From the NCBI GenBank assembly GCA_024655945.1, contig JANLFK010000005.1, positions 186,317 through 250,316 of the forward strand: DNA of 64,000 bases, written 5' to 3'. Of this stretch, positions 9,033-17,463 are shown in pieces (within the stretch, counting starts at the first letter, position 1; each line of letters starts with the position of its first letter). The notes beneath the pieces were generated by a model. It saw nothing but the letters and a program-made list of their open reading frames with translations. It was not told the DNA's origin and did not search any database. Origin of the DNA: a candidate division KSB1 bacterium. GTDB taxonomy: Bacteria; Zhuqueibacterota; Zhuqueibacteria; JANLFK01; Oleimicrobiaceae. A program made the translations under genes and the position numbers.

Positions 9033-9653
9033 CTATCGAACACCATGGGTAGCATAGGCGGCTGACCGTGATTCGCCCCTTTGCACATAGGCAACCACGC
9101 CGTTGATGCACGCCCGCAGCGATTCGAACACTCCTACTCCCTGCGGTGCCACCGCCTCGAAGAAGGGTACGTTGCAGAAGTTGAGCTTCTCCTGCAAGAT
9201 CGGCACCGGCAGGACATTTGGCAAGTCGCGCTTGTTGTACTGCATCACCCAGGGAAACTCGGCAAGGGTCGTGCCCCGACCGATCAGGTACTCTTCAAGT
9301 TCTGCCATGGAGGCCAGGTTATCGCTCAACCGCTCTCGCTGCGAATCGGCCACAAAGACGATGCCGTCCACCCCCTCCAGCACGATTCTGCGGCTGGAGC
9401 CGTAGTAGACTTGCCCCGGGGTGGTGTAGACGTTGAAGCGCGGCCGCATCTGCTTGATGCGCCCCACTTCCAGTCGCAGGAAGTCGAAGAACAGCGTCCT
9501 CTCTTCGCGCGTCCTGAGGGAGATGAGCTCGCCACGCAGCCTTGGGTCGATATGCTCGTAGATGTAGAGCAGGTTGGCAGTCTTGCCACCTAACCCTGGA
9601 CCGTAGTAGACGATCTTGAAGAGGATCTCATTTCGGGCGGTGTTGATAAACAT
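9033..9653 (-). CDS. mglA: MglA-family Ras-like GTPase
   Basis: The 206-residue protein has the MglA/gliding-motility GTPase layout. The P-loop is GPGLGGKT, switch II is TTPGQVYYG, and the NKRD specificity motif is present (YNKRDLPNVL). MglA controls polarity and motility in Myxococcus. In other phyla related proteins occur with Roadblock partners in unknown roles. The ATG at 9653 (MFINTARNEI) matches MglA N-termini; a TTG at 9665 overlapping the previous stop is possible but would add four residues. The gene is sandwiched between two Roadblock-like genes on the same strand. Confidence 0.92.
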   Translation of the reverse strand: MFINTARNEILFKIVYYGPGLGGKTANLLYIYEHIDPRLRGELISLRTREERTLFFDFLRLEVGRIKQMRPRFNVYTTPGQVYYGSSRRIVLEGVDGIVFVADSQRERLSDNLASMAELEEYLIGRGTTLAEFPWVMQYNKRDLPNVLPVPILQEKLNFCNVPFFEAVAPQGVGVFESLRACINGVVAYVQRGESRSAAYATHGVR

Positions 9654-9661
9654 GGGGCAGG

Positions 9662-10171
9662 TCAACCACGAAAGGAGCGTTCCAACTCGCGCTTCAGCAG
9701 CTCGCCGAATTCCATGTCCAGGAAGCGAGCAGCTTCTTCTTCTGCCCGGCGCGCTTCCTCAAGGATGCGATTGAGCAGGGCAACGGCCTTGTTGGCGAAG
9801 ACGCGCACAATCCCCAAGGCAACTGACGGCTCGAAGACAATCAGTAGCAGGTAGCTGCCGCCCACGCTGGCGATGTAGACGTTGCCCCGTGTTCCCTCAT
9901 GGAAAAGGAGGCGGAACTTTCCGGGCTCGCCAAGCAAGCGGGCGATTTCGGCTGTGGCGGAGAACTCCCCCGCGGCCAGCGCCGTCAGCGAAGCGATGTC
10001 CAAGTCCGCGCGGGCACCGCCTTGGCAAATGGGGTGACCGTTCATGTCTGCAAAGACGATGGTGCGCGCTCTGGTTTTGGTGACCAGCTCGGTGACAATG
10101 GAGCGGATCTCGGCATAGTTGGACTCTGACAACAGGATCCTCCTGTTGTCCGCATTAGGCGCAAGATCCAT
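9662..10171 (-). CDS. Roadblock/LC7 domain protein (MglB-like)
   Basis: The 169-residue protein has a central Roadblock/LC7 domain (about residues 15-125): IVFADMNGHPICQGG, then ASLTALAAGEFSATAEIA, then a strand pair ending YLLLIVF. A charged C-terminal helix (about 130-169) is extra. I chose the ATG at 10171 because GGGGAG lies 7 bp upstream; a longer reading frame to 10243 lacks this. It precedes mglA by 8 bp. The likely role is a regulator or GAP of the neighbouring GTPase. Confidence 0.82.
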   Translation of the reverse strand: MDLAPNADNRRILLSESNYAEIRSIVTELVTKTRARTIVFADMNGHPICQGGARADLDIASLTALAAGEFSATAEIARLLGEPGKFRLLFHEGTRGNVYIASVGGSYLLLIVFEPSVALGIVRVFANKAVALLNRILEEARRAEEEAARFLDMEFGELLKRELERSFRG

Positions 10172-10239
10172 ACCAGGTCTCCCCATGGTGGTCGGCAGCC
10201 TGGCGCATCTCCTGAGCGCGCCTATCGAGCCTGCGCAGG

Positions 10240-10968
10240 TCAACGGCCCAGCGCAAGTCGGTCGGCCAGATACGCCGGAAGTCCTGCCGCAAGAATCTTC
10301 TCTTGGGTGCTTTCAAATGCGTAAGCAACACGTACCAATTCGAAAGTCAACTCCTCCGTGTCGAAGACGCCAAAGCAGGCGTCAGGATTGCCATCGCGGG
10401 GCTGGCCCACACTGCCCACATTCACGAGATAGCGCCGATCCTTTGCCAGCGCCACCCTCTGCTCCGTGCTGACTCCGATCTGCTCATCCTCGCCCAGCTC
10501 GAGCACCACAGGCACATGTGAGTGCCCCATGAAGCAGACCTGTTCCCCAAAAGCGGCAAAGCTGCGCCGAGCGTCGTCCAGAGTCTCCAGGTAGTCCCAC
10601 TGTTCTGGCGCCTCTGGGGTAGCATGCACGAAAAGAAGGCTCTCCCTCCTGTAAACGTATTGCAGGCCCGACAGGAATTGCCGGTGTTCTTCGCTGAGCA
10701 CGTTCCCCGTCCACGCCGCCGCCACCCGCGCCATGTGGTTGAAGTAGGTGGTGTCGGTGAGGCCAACGCTGGCAAAATCGTGATTGCCGGCAATGATGAC
10801 CCAGGCCCGGCTGCGCACCAGGTCGATGCAGTCGTTGGGGTCAGGGCCGTAGCCGACGATGTCCCCTAAGCAGAGCACATCGTCCACGTGCAAGTCATCG
10901 ATGGTCTGCAGGACCGCCGTGAGCGCTTCGAGATTGCTGTGGATATCGGAGATGATTGCCATGCGCAT
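10240..10968 (-). CDS. Calcineurin-like metallophosphoesterase
   Basis: A 242-residue cytoplasmic phosphoesterase with all metal-binding blocks: SDIHSN, CLGDIVGYGPDP, AGNHD, and the C-terminal GHSH with a further His. This resembles the small YfcE / protein-phosphatase-like group that includes bacterial phosphodiesterases and phosphatases. Substrate cannot be read from sequence. The start at 10968 is supported by a promoter at 11042-11014, which lies inside the longer frame that begins at 11046. The gene is upstream of the Roadblock-MglA-Roadblock cluster on the same strand, with a 68-bp gap, and could be co-transcribed with it. Confidence 0.88.
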   Translation of the reverse strand: MRMAIISDIHSNLEALTAVLQTIDDLHVDDVLCLGDIVGYGPDPNDCIDLVRSRAWVIIAGNHDFASVGLTDTTYFNHMARVAAAWTGNVLSEEHRQFLSGLQYVYRRESLLFVHATPEAPEQWDYLETLDDARRSFAAFGEQVCFMGHSHVPVVLELGEDEQIGVSTEQRVALAKDRRYLVNVGSVGQPRDGNPDACFGVFDTEELTFELVRVAYAFESTQEKILAAGLPAYLADRLALGR

Positions 10969-11013
10969 CGCCAGCACCTGCTCGTCGCGTGTCTGCCGCC
11001 GGTTGTGGGCACT

Positions 11014-11042
11014 AATATACGACCCAGACAGCCAGAAAGCAA
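11014..11042 (-). promoter_or_regulatory. Sigma70-type promoter for phosphoesterase/mglA cluster
   Basis: Minus strand: TTGCTT (11042-11037), 17-bp spacer, TATATT (11019-11014). Expected start near 11007, about 40 nt before the phosphoesterase ATG at 10968. Confidence 0.75.
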
Positions 11043-11222
11043 GCACTATTTCACCGATTTTCGCGGTAGCCGAGCCGACTGCACTGCGCCCGGCGAATTC
11101 GCTCGTCGGCCACGTCAGCGGACAGTGGCCGGAGGAGATTCACCGCATCCGTGCTACGGCGAATCGCCGGCCTGTCCACAGCTTGCGCTCAGACCCACCG
11201 CTTGAGTCGCCTGGAGGCTTGT

Positions 11223-13733
11223 CTACAGCATCCAAACCGGGTCTATGTCCACAGCGAGGCTGACGCTTTGGTCCTTGTGCTGCTTCTGGTAGCGCTGCAG
11301 GGCCTGCCTGAGGGCGCCATTCATGGCGCGACCTGCCGGGTCTCTGTTCTTCGCGCCCTTCAGCACCACCTGCCAGCGATAGTGGCGCTGCAAGCGGACC
11401 AGCGGCGCAGGGAGCGGGCCGAAACAGCGAAACGGTGCCCCCTCTTTGGGGAGCAGGTCAAAAAAGCTCCTTGCCGCCCTGGCCGCCTTCTCCTCCTTCA
11501 CGCTCTCAAAACAGACCACTGCCAGGCGTCCAAACGGCGGGTAACCGAGGATGCGGCGGTCCTCGATCTCCTGCAGGTAAAAGCCCTGAAAGTCATGATG
11601 CTGCGCGAACCGCAGGCAGTAGTGGTGCGGCGAATACGATTGGATGACCACCTCCCCGCGCTTGTCCACACGGCCAGCCCTGCCGGCCACCTGGGTGAGG
11701 AGCTGAAAAGTCTGCTCGGCGGCACGAAAGTCCGGGAAGAACAGTCCGGTATCTGCCGAAATCACCCCCACCAGCGTCACCCGCTGAAAGTCCAACCCCT
11801 TGGCCACCATCTGCGTGCCGAGGAGGACGTCGAATTCCCCGCGCTCAAAGCTCTCCAAGATGCGGTCGTGGGCCCGACGCCCTTTGGTTGTGTCCATGTC
11901 CATGCGCACCACGCGCGCCTGCGGGAAGAGCTGCGCCAGAGCCTCCTCAACCCTCTGCGTACCAGTCCCCTTGAACAGAATATCGGTGCCGCCGCAGTTT
12001 GGGCAGACCGTGGGCGCGCGTTTGGTGAAGGAACAGTAGTGGCAGCGCAACGTGTGGTCGTGCATGTGGAAGGTGAGGGTGACATTACAGTTGCGGCACT
12101 GCTCCACGTGCCCGCAGTCGCGACACTTGATGAACGTGGCGTAGCCCCTGCGATTTTGCAGCAGGATCACCTGTTCGCCGAGGGACAGCTTCTCCTCGAT
12201 CTTCTGCTCGAGGAGCCGGGAAAAAACCACTGGTTGCCGGGGACGGCCGGCGCGACGCTCGGCGGTCATGTCCACGATGGTCACCTCGGGCATGGGCACA
12301 TGGTCGATGCGGTGGGTAAGTCGCACCAGCTGGTACTTCTGCGTCTGCGCGTTGTAGAAGGTCTCCAAGGACGGGGTGGCGCTGCCCAGGACGACGACCG
12401 CATTGTTCAACTTGGCGCGCATGACGGCCACATCGCGGCCGTGGTAGCGCGGGTCCATGTCCATCTGCTTGAAGGTGGCTTCTTGCTCTTCGTCCACCAC
12501 CACCAGGCCGAGGTTCTGCACCGGCACAAAGATCGCCGAACGCGGCCCGATGACGATGCGGTGCACCCCTTTGCGGATGCGCCGCCAGGCATCGAAACGC
12601 TCCCCAGGCGAGAGACGGCTGTGCGACACGGTGACCTGGTTCTGAAAGTGGGCTCGAAAGCGCGCCACGATCTGCGGGGTGAGCGCAATCTCCGGCACCA
12701 ACACGATCGCGCCCTTACCCATGCTCAAGGCACGGCGGATCGCCTCGATGTAGACTTGCGTCTTGCCGCTGCCGGTGACGCCATGCACCAGCAGGGCGGA
12801 AAACGTACCCGCACTCAGCCCCTGGCTGATAACGTCCAGCGCCTGCTGCTGCTCTTGGGTGAGCACCACCGCCTTTGCTTCGGGAATTGGAACGCGATCG
12901 TAGTAATCGCGCGACACCTCCCGGTGCACCACTCTCACCAGGCCGGCCTTGAGCAAGGCAGCGACCGACTGGCCCGAGGCACGAGCGGCGCGCAACAGGT
13001 CTGCTAAGCTGGTCTTATACCCCTCGCTTGCTAACAAGACCCGCAGGCATTCTGCCTGGCGCGGTGCCCGCGTGGTGAGCTCCCCCACCAGCGTATGCCA
13101 CTCCTCGGGCGAACGGCCGTCCTGCAGCACAATCCATCGCTCCGTGCGCACGCCCACCGCTGCCTTCGGCAAGAGCTCCTCGACCTGCACTAACCCCTGT
13201 TCCTGCAGCTGTGCCACGGCACAGGACACCCCGCGCGCGCCCACCTTTCGCTCCAATTGCGCCATGCTGAGGGGGCTCTTGGCCATCAGCGCCCGCAAGA
13301 TGAGCGCCTGCCGCGGTGCGCGCCTCTCCATGTCGGGCAGCAGGTCCGCGCTGACCTCCGTGCCCAGGCTCACCATCCTTCGCGACTCCAGATGGATACC
13401 CGCAGGCAGAGCCGCCTTCAGCACTTCGCCCAAAGGACAGATGTAGTAGTCGGCAATCCACCGGCAGAGCTGCAGCATCTCCTCGGCGAAGAGCGGCTCC
13501 GGGTCCAGGATGTCGGCGACCTCTTTGAGCTCGGTCAGATCGCAGCGCTCGGCAAGTTCCACGACAAAGCCAGTGAGGCGACGCCGGCCAAACGGCGCCA
13601 GCACCCTCTGCCCCACCTTGAGGTTCTCGCGCAACTCCTCCGGCACCCGATAGGTGAAAGCGTGGTCAACGGGGATCGGGAAAACAATGTTCGCGTATTC
13701 GTTCACTCTGCATCCTGACTTCAAGGCACGCAT
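11223..13733 (-). CDS. priA: Primosomal helicase PriA
   Basis: PriA restarts stalled replication forks. The 836-residue protein has the N-terminal 3'-DNA-binding domain (YANIVFPIPVDHAFTYRVP), an SF2 helicase core with Walker A GVTGSGKT, and the eight-Cys zinc region (CRDCGHVEQCRNC and CHYCSF...CPNC). Motif II reads DEEQ where PriA normally has DEEH. The start is uncertain: the frame opens at 13733, but a GTG at 13706 (VNEYANIVFP) fits PriA N-termini better. It lies 22 bp downstream of the sbcD-like gene, so the two form a DNA repair/restart operon. Confidence 0.95.
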   Translation of the reverse strand: MRALKSGCRVNEYANIVFPIPVDHAFTYRVPEELRENLKVGQRVLAPFGRRRLTGFVVELAERCDLTELKEVADILDPEPLFAEEMLQLCRWIADYYICPLGEVLKAALPAGIHLESRRMVSLGTEVSADLLPDMERRAPRQALILRALMAKSPLSMAQLERKVGARGVSCAVAQLQEQGLVQVEELLPKAAVGVRTERWIVLQDGRSPEEWHTLVGELTTRAPRQAECLRVLLASEGYKTSLADLLRAARASGQSVAALLKAGLVRVVHREVSRDYYDRVPIPEAKAVVLTQEQQQALDVISQGLSAGTFSALLVHGVTGSGKTQVYIEAIRRALSMGKGAIVLVPEIALTPQIVARFRAHFQNQVTVSHSRLSPGERFDAWRRIRKGVHRIVIGPRSAIFVPVQNLGLVVVDEEQEATFKQMDMDPRYHGRDVAVMRAKLNNAVVVLGSATPSLETFYNAQTQKYQLVRLTHRIDHVPMPEVTIVDMTAERRAGRPRQPVVFSRLLEQKIEEKLSLGEQVILLQNRRGYATFIKCRDCGHVEQCRNCNVTLTFHMHDHTLRCHYCSFTKRAPTVCPNCGGTDILFKGTGTQRVEEALAQLFPQARVVRMDMDTTKGRRAHDRILESFERGEFDVLLGTQMVAKGLDFQRVTLVGVISADTGLFFPDFRAAEQTFQLLTQVAGRAGRVDKRGEVVIQSYSPHHYCLRFAQHHDFQGFYLQEIEDRRILGYPPFGRLAVVCFESVKEEKAARAARSFFDLLPKEGAPFRCFGPLPAPLVRLQRHYRWQVVLKGAKNRDPAGRAMNGALRQALQRYQKQHKDQSVSLAVDIDPVWML

Positions 13734-13755
13734 ACCACCACACGTGCCCTGACCC

Positions 13756-14871
13756 TCACTGCTCCGGCGCCAAGTAGCGATGGCCCAATTGTCTCAGACG
13801 CTCCTTCTCGGCCTCCGAGGCGTCGAGGCTCTGCACGTAGCGGTCGAACTCCACAGGCAGGGCCTCGATGGCCGTTGCGCCCGCTGCCTTGCCTTCCTCT
13901 GCGGGCTGTTGGGAGAACTGCCTGTCCAGGTGAAATGCCTGGGGGAAAAGCGCATCGATCTGGCGCACATCCAGCCGCAGCAACGTCTGATGGCGCAGGT
14001 TCACCAGGCTCAGGCCGACGATAGCACCTTCGGGCACTTTGCTACTCAGCGCCGCCAGCTCATCGTAGATCTGCGGCGCGTCGAGCCCAGTGCAATCCAC
14101 CGCAGGGAGCTTCACCATGGGGCGGCTGGTGACCGGGCAGTACTGCACTTGTTTGCTCTCCAGGTCGACGAGCAGAAACCCCGTCTCGTTCGCCCATTCA
14201 TTGAGGCTGGTGCGCTCGGTGGCCCCGGAGTAGCAGACATGCGGCTTTATGGCGATGTGCCGGTGATAGTGGCCGAGCGCGACGTAGTCGAACGTCTTCA
14301 CCAACGCGGCTTCCACGTCGGGGAGGCGCTGTTCATTGAACTCCCCCATCGAGTAGGTCTGCCCGCTGGTCCAAGCGCCATGGGTGACCAGCACGTTGTA
14401 GCGGGCCTCGGGCCGGAAGGCCACCGCCTTGAACGCCGCCTCGAGCTCCTCACTCAGCGCGCAGTGCGGCACACAGTGGAAATCCACATCCCCGATGGAA
14501 AAGCGCTCATAGCGCCCGCCATAGGCGGCATGCACCTTGGGGAAGAGGGCAATGCTTTCGAAGATCGACCCTGTGGCAGCAATGCGCGGGGTGGAATGGT
14601 TGCCGGACACCATGACGAGCTCGATCCCTGCCTCCACGATCCTCTGGATCCCCTCCAAGGCAACCCTGATGGCGCGGTTGGTGGGTCTGGAGGTATGGAA
14701 CAGGTCCCCCGCGTGGACGAACACCTCGGGCCTGTGCGCCAAGGCGGCCGCCACCACCTGGTTCCAAGCATCGTAAAAGTCCTGTTCGCGCTGGTTGAGT
14801 CCAGTGCGCGGGTCAACCTTGCCGTACTCTGAGTACCCCAGATGGGTGTCAGAGACGTGAAGAAGTTTCAT
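13756..14871 (-). CDS. sbcD: SbcD/Mre11-type DNA exonuclease
   Basis: A 371-residue Mre11-family metallophosphatase. Motifs are in order: SDTHLG at the N-terminus, HAGDLFH, SGNHS, a conserved His in the central part, and GHYHRH. SbcD normally works with the ATPase SbcC to trim DNA ends and hairpins; no sbcC is in the window. The start ATG at 14871 begins directly with the nuclease fold (MKLLHVSD). The reading frame stays open far upstream, but that extension looks like non-coding leader and a promoter lies at 15068-15040. Confidence 0.9.
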   Translation of the reverse strand: MKLLHVSDTHLGYSEYGKVDPRTGLNQREQDFYDAWNQVVAAALAHRPEVFVHAGDLFHTSRPTNRAIRVALEGIQRIVEAGIELVMVSGNHSTPRIAATGSIFESIALFPKVHAAYGGRYERFSIGDVDFHCVPHCALSEELEAAFKAVAFRPEARYNVLVTHGAWTSGQTYSMGEFNEQRLPDVEAALVKTFDYVALGHYHRHIAIKPHVCYSGATERTSLNEWANETGFLLVDLESKQVQYCPVTSRPMVKLPAVDCTGLDAPQIYDELAALSSKVPEGAIVGLSLVNLRHQTLLRLDVRQIDALFPQAFHLDRQFSQQPAEEGKAAGATAIEALPVEFDRYVQSLDASEAEKERLRQLGHRYLAPEQ

Positions 14872-15414
14872 TGGACTCCCGCGTGTGCCACCCCTTGCCC
14901 TCACCGAAGCCCGGCGCGCAGCCTCCTTTGCGCAGTGCTGCCACGGAGCCGGCGCTTCCGCTGCGCTGCCCCACCAGGCGAGGATCCACCCCTCGCTCCC
15001 GACCGCATTGCACCAAGGCGCGCCTTCCCTCGTCGCCGAAAGATAGCAAAGTCTGAGGTGGGAATCAAGCAGGATGATGGAGGAGAGGCTGAAAGGGAAG
15101 AACACGAACAGCGAGGGCGCAGCATGCGGCTGCTGGCGCCCTCCGCCAAGAGTTCCGTACCAAAACAGCCGCTTCCCTGGGGGAATCATGGCCATTGGCA
15201 TGAGGGCCGCCTTGCCTCGCCGCAGTCTTCCGTACGGGGCTGAACAGGGCAACCCACACCCCAGCGCCTCTCTCCCCCCCATCACAGGCCGGTTGGCCGT
15301 TGCGCGGAGGCAGAAGACAAACTTGGCCGAGCCAGGCCCTTTCGCGGTTCTGGAAGGCGGTCGTCTCTCGAGGCAGCCATCCTCGCACCAACTCTGCCGC
15401 CGCCTGGCGTGTGC
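14872..15414. other. Intergenic region upstream of sbcD
   Basis: 543 bp between the sbcD-like gene and the stop of the secreted regulatory-domain protein. It contains a promoter at 15068-15040. I see no convincing gene or RNA in the rest. Confidence 0.5.
15040..15068 (-). promoter_or_regulatory. Sigma70-type promoter for sbcD-priA
   Basis: Minus strand: TTGATT (15068-15063), 17-bp spacer, TATCTT (15045-15040). Predicted leader about 160 nt before the sbcD ATG. Confidence 0.6.
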
Positions 15415-16356
15415 CTACTTGACCAGTTCCGCCTTCATCACGGCGACTACCGCCTCCTCCGGGCCCTTGCTGCTCGCCCTCCCCACCACCACGAACTCAC
15501 CGAGGGGCAGGTTGAGGCTCGTGCCGAAGTTCACCCCTGGGATCGGCGTGTTCAAGTGCAGCTTCTCAAGCCTCACCGCGCCGCCGTCTGCCTCGAGGTA
15601 TTCCACGCGCTCGATGCTGCAGGAGGCGAACCTGTGCTCGGAGACGCCGACTTGCAACAGGCAGAGCTCGCCGCTGTACACCGTGGCGGTTCCGGTGCCG
15701 AGCAGCGAGTAGTGGCTGTAGCGAAAAAGCGCGCTCAGTTTCTTCACCACCGGAGCAATGTCTGCGGGAATCTCCGTCTTGCGCTCGCCCCTCCCGTCCG
15801 CCAAGAAGAGATGCAGGTCGAGGCGCACCTGCTTGGGCTGCACATCGTAGCGGGCAAGCAGGCTGGCGACTTTGTCCAACACCTCGGGGGTGTCGCGCAC
15901 GGTGAGCACGCGCATGGTCTGCCCGGGGATGACCTCGCCATTCTCGCTCAGGAACGGCTTGATCAGGTTCGCCAGCTCGACAGGATTCTTGTACCTGAGG
16001 TCAAAGGTGCGAGCGACCATGGAGCCCTTGCCGCGAAGCCTTATGGTCAGCGACTTGGTCTTGCCCGCCGTCACGACGAGCCACTGCTGCAGTTGCGGGG
16101 CGTAGTCTGGCGCCGTCACACGGAGGTCGTAGGCTGTGGCCTGCAGACCCTGCAGGACAAACGAGCCGCGCTCGTCGCTCTCGGTTGCGACAAGCCGCCC
16201 CCCTTCGCTCTGCGGGTAGGCCAAGATGCTTGCTCCCGCGATCCCCTTGCCGGTCGCTTCATCTACAACGGTCCCCTCGATTCTGCCCGTCTCCTGTGCC
16301 AGGGCCATACCTGTGGTCAGCAGAACGGCAAGCACTGTCACACACCGCAGGTTCAT
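15415..16356 (-). CDS. Exported protein: carboxypeptidase-regulatory-like domain plus secretin-N-like domain
   Basis: The 313-residue protein has a signal peptide (MNLRCVTVLAVLLTTGMALA). A carboxypeptidase-regulatory-like beta-sandwich follows (about residues 25-105: GRIEGTVVDEATGKGIAGA and AYDLRVTAPDYAP). The next segment (about 112-180) reads FDLRYKNPVELANLIKPFL and VRDTPEVLDKVASLLARYD, a pattern like the short N-domains of secretins and TonB-associated proteins. The C-terminal third is unassigned. It is the last gene of an ECF sigma/anti-sigma operon and is a candidate target or sensor of that system. Start has GGAGG upstream. Confidence 0.75.
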   Translation of the reverse strand: MNLRCVTVLAVLLTTGMALAQETGRIEGTVVDEATGKGIAGASILAYPQSEGGRLVATESDERGSFVLQGLQATAYDLRVTAPDYAPQLQQWLVVTAGKTKSLTIRLRGKGSMVARTFDLRYKNPVELANLIKPFLSENGEVIPGQTMRVLTVRDTPEVLDKVASLLARYDVQPKQVRLDLHLFLADGRGERKTEIPADIAPVVKKLSALFRYSHYSLLGTGTATVYSGELCLLQVGVSEHRFASCSIERVEYLEADGGAVRLEKLHLNTPIPGVNFGTSLNLPLGEFVVVGRASSKGPEEAVVAVMKAELVK

Positions 16357-16395
16357 GTCTGTTCCTCCCTCGAAAAGTCCCTTCTCGCATTGCCG

Positions 16396-16890
16396 CTAAT
16401 CCAAGAACCAGACGATGGTCATGCGCGGGTCATCGACATGCAAGACCAACGGGGTGGTACCGGGCTCAAGCCCCCCCTCAACTACGGGCAGGGCAGCGCC
16501 CTGGCTCACCAGCTTTTTCGCCGGCTGGAGCGCACTCTCCCCAGCTGAGCGCATGGCGAAATCACGCAGCCAAAAGGCTGCACCTGCCACCAGCACGGTC
16601 AAGCCGACGCCCACCAAAGCCAGCCTCACACGCGCTCTCGCAAATTGCGCTCGCTGGCGATCCCGGGCAAGTTCTGCGCGGACCCTGGGCCACAGCCGCA
16701 CCCCCGCAGCGACTTCTTCCGCAGGGGCAAAACACCGCCTGCCCGCCGCCAAGACACGCTGCAAGCGCACGAGCTCAGCCTGGCAGGCAGCGCAACTGTC
16801 GAGGTGGCGGCTCACCCGCTCCTGCAGCCGCGGCGGAAGGTCGTTCCCCGCGTAGAGTTCGAGCAGCTCCCGCACGCGTGTGCACTTCAT
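16396..16890 (-). CDS. Anti-sigma factor with zinc-finger domain
   Basis: A 164-residue membrane protein. The N-terminal anti-sigma zinc finger has the H-x3-C-x2-C core (RHLDSCAACQ, about residues 28-37). A single membrane segment (LALVGVGLTVLVAGAAFWL) follows, then a short periplasmic tail. Such proteins hold a partner ECF sigma factor at the membrane. It starts 3 bp after the sigma gene stop, so translation is coupled. The C-terminal tail is short, about 65 residues, with no known sensor domain. Confidence 0.88.
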   Translation of the reverse strand: MKCTRVRELLELYAGNDLPPRLQERVSRHLDSCAACQAELVRLQRVLAAGRRCFAPAEEVAAGVRLWPRVRAELARDRQRAQFARARVRLALVGVGLTVLVAGAAFWLRDFAMRSAGESALQPAKKLVSQGAALPVVEGGLEPGTTPLVLHVDDPRMTIVWFLD

Positions 16891-16893
16891 CTC

Positions 16894-17463
16894 CTACCTC
16901 TCCAGCAGTTCAGGGAATTCGCTTTCGATGATGTCGCGCAGCGCCCGCCGCGCCAAGCAGAGGTGGCTCCTCACGGTGCTTTGCCGGCAGCGTAGGATGC
17001 GCGCGATTTCGCCAATCTCCAGGCCCTCGAGGTCGCGCAGCACAAAGGCAGCACGTCGCTTAACACCTAAGCGTTGCGCCAGGCTCCTCACCACGGCAAA
17101 GAGCTCCGCGCGTTCGGTCTCTTCTTCAGGCCCGGCGTCATGGTCTGGCTCCTCCTGGGCATCTTCGTCGCGTGCGAGCCCTCGTCCCGAACGCCGCTCG
17201 CGGGCGACGATGTCGTAGCAGAGATTGACCACGATCCGGTAGAGATACGTGAAGAGAGGCCGCGCGAGGTCCACCCTGTGCAGGGAGCAGTATAGGCGCA
17301 CAAAAGCCTCATGGCTTGCCTCGCGCGCCAAGCCTCTGTCGCCCAACGTGCGCAGAGCCAAGGCGAAGACACGGCTCTGGTAGCGCTCCACTATGGTTCC
17401 AAACGCCGCCTTGTCTCCGCGGCGCGCCTGCTGGAGGAGTTGTCGCTCATCGACTGCCTGCAC
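16894..17463 (-). CDS. ECF-type RNA polymerase sigma factor
   Basis: A 189-residue sigma70-family ECF protein. Region 2 (FGTIVERYQSRVFALALRTLGD and EASHEAFVRLYCSLHRVD) and region 4 with helix-turn-helix (LEGLEIGEIARILRCRQSTVRSHL) are both present. A linker rich in acidic residues (DEDAQEEPDHDAGPEEE) lies between them and is longer than usual. The start is a GTG at 17463 with GAGG close upstream. It heads an operon with a membrane anti-sigma factor and an exported protein. Autoregulation is likely for this class, but I could not define its promoter. Confidence 0.92.
   Translation of the reverse strand: MQAVDERQLLQQARRGDKAAFGTIVERYQSRVFALALRTLGDRGLAREASHEAFVRLYCSLHRVDLARPLFTYLYRIVVNLCYDIVARERRSGRGLARDEDAQEEPDHDAGPEEETERAELFAVVRSLAQRLGVKRRAAFVLRDLEGLEIGEIARILRCRQSTVRSHLCLARRALRDIIESEFPELLER

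Noticed and set aside
11151-13007. 618-residue open frame on the plus strand opposite priA
   Set aside because: Antisense shadow; PriA motifs on the other strand are unambiguous.
14872-15285. Extension of the sbcD frame upstream to give a 509-residue protein
   Set aside because: The added part has no fold or motif, and a promoter at 15068-15040 lies inside it; the ATG at 14871 begins directly with the nuclease motif.
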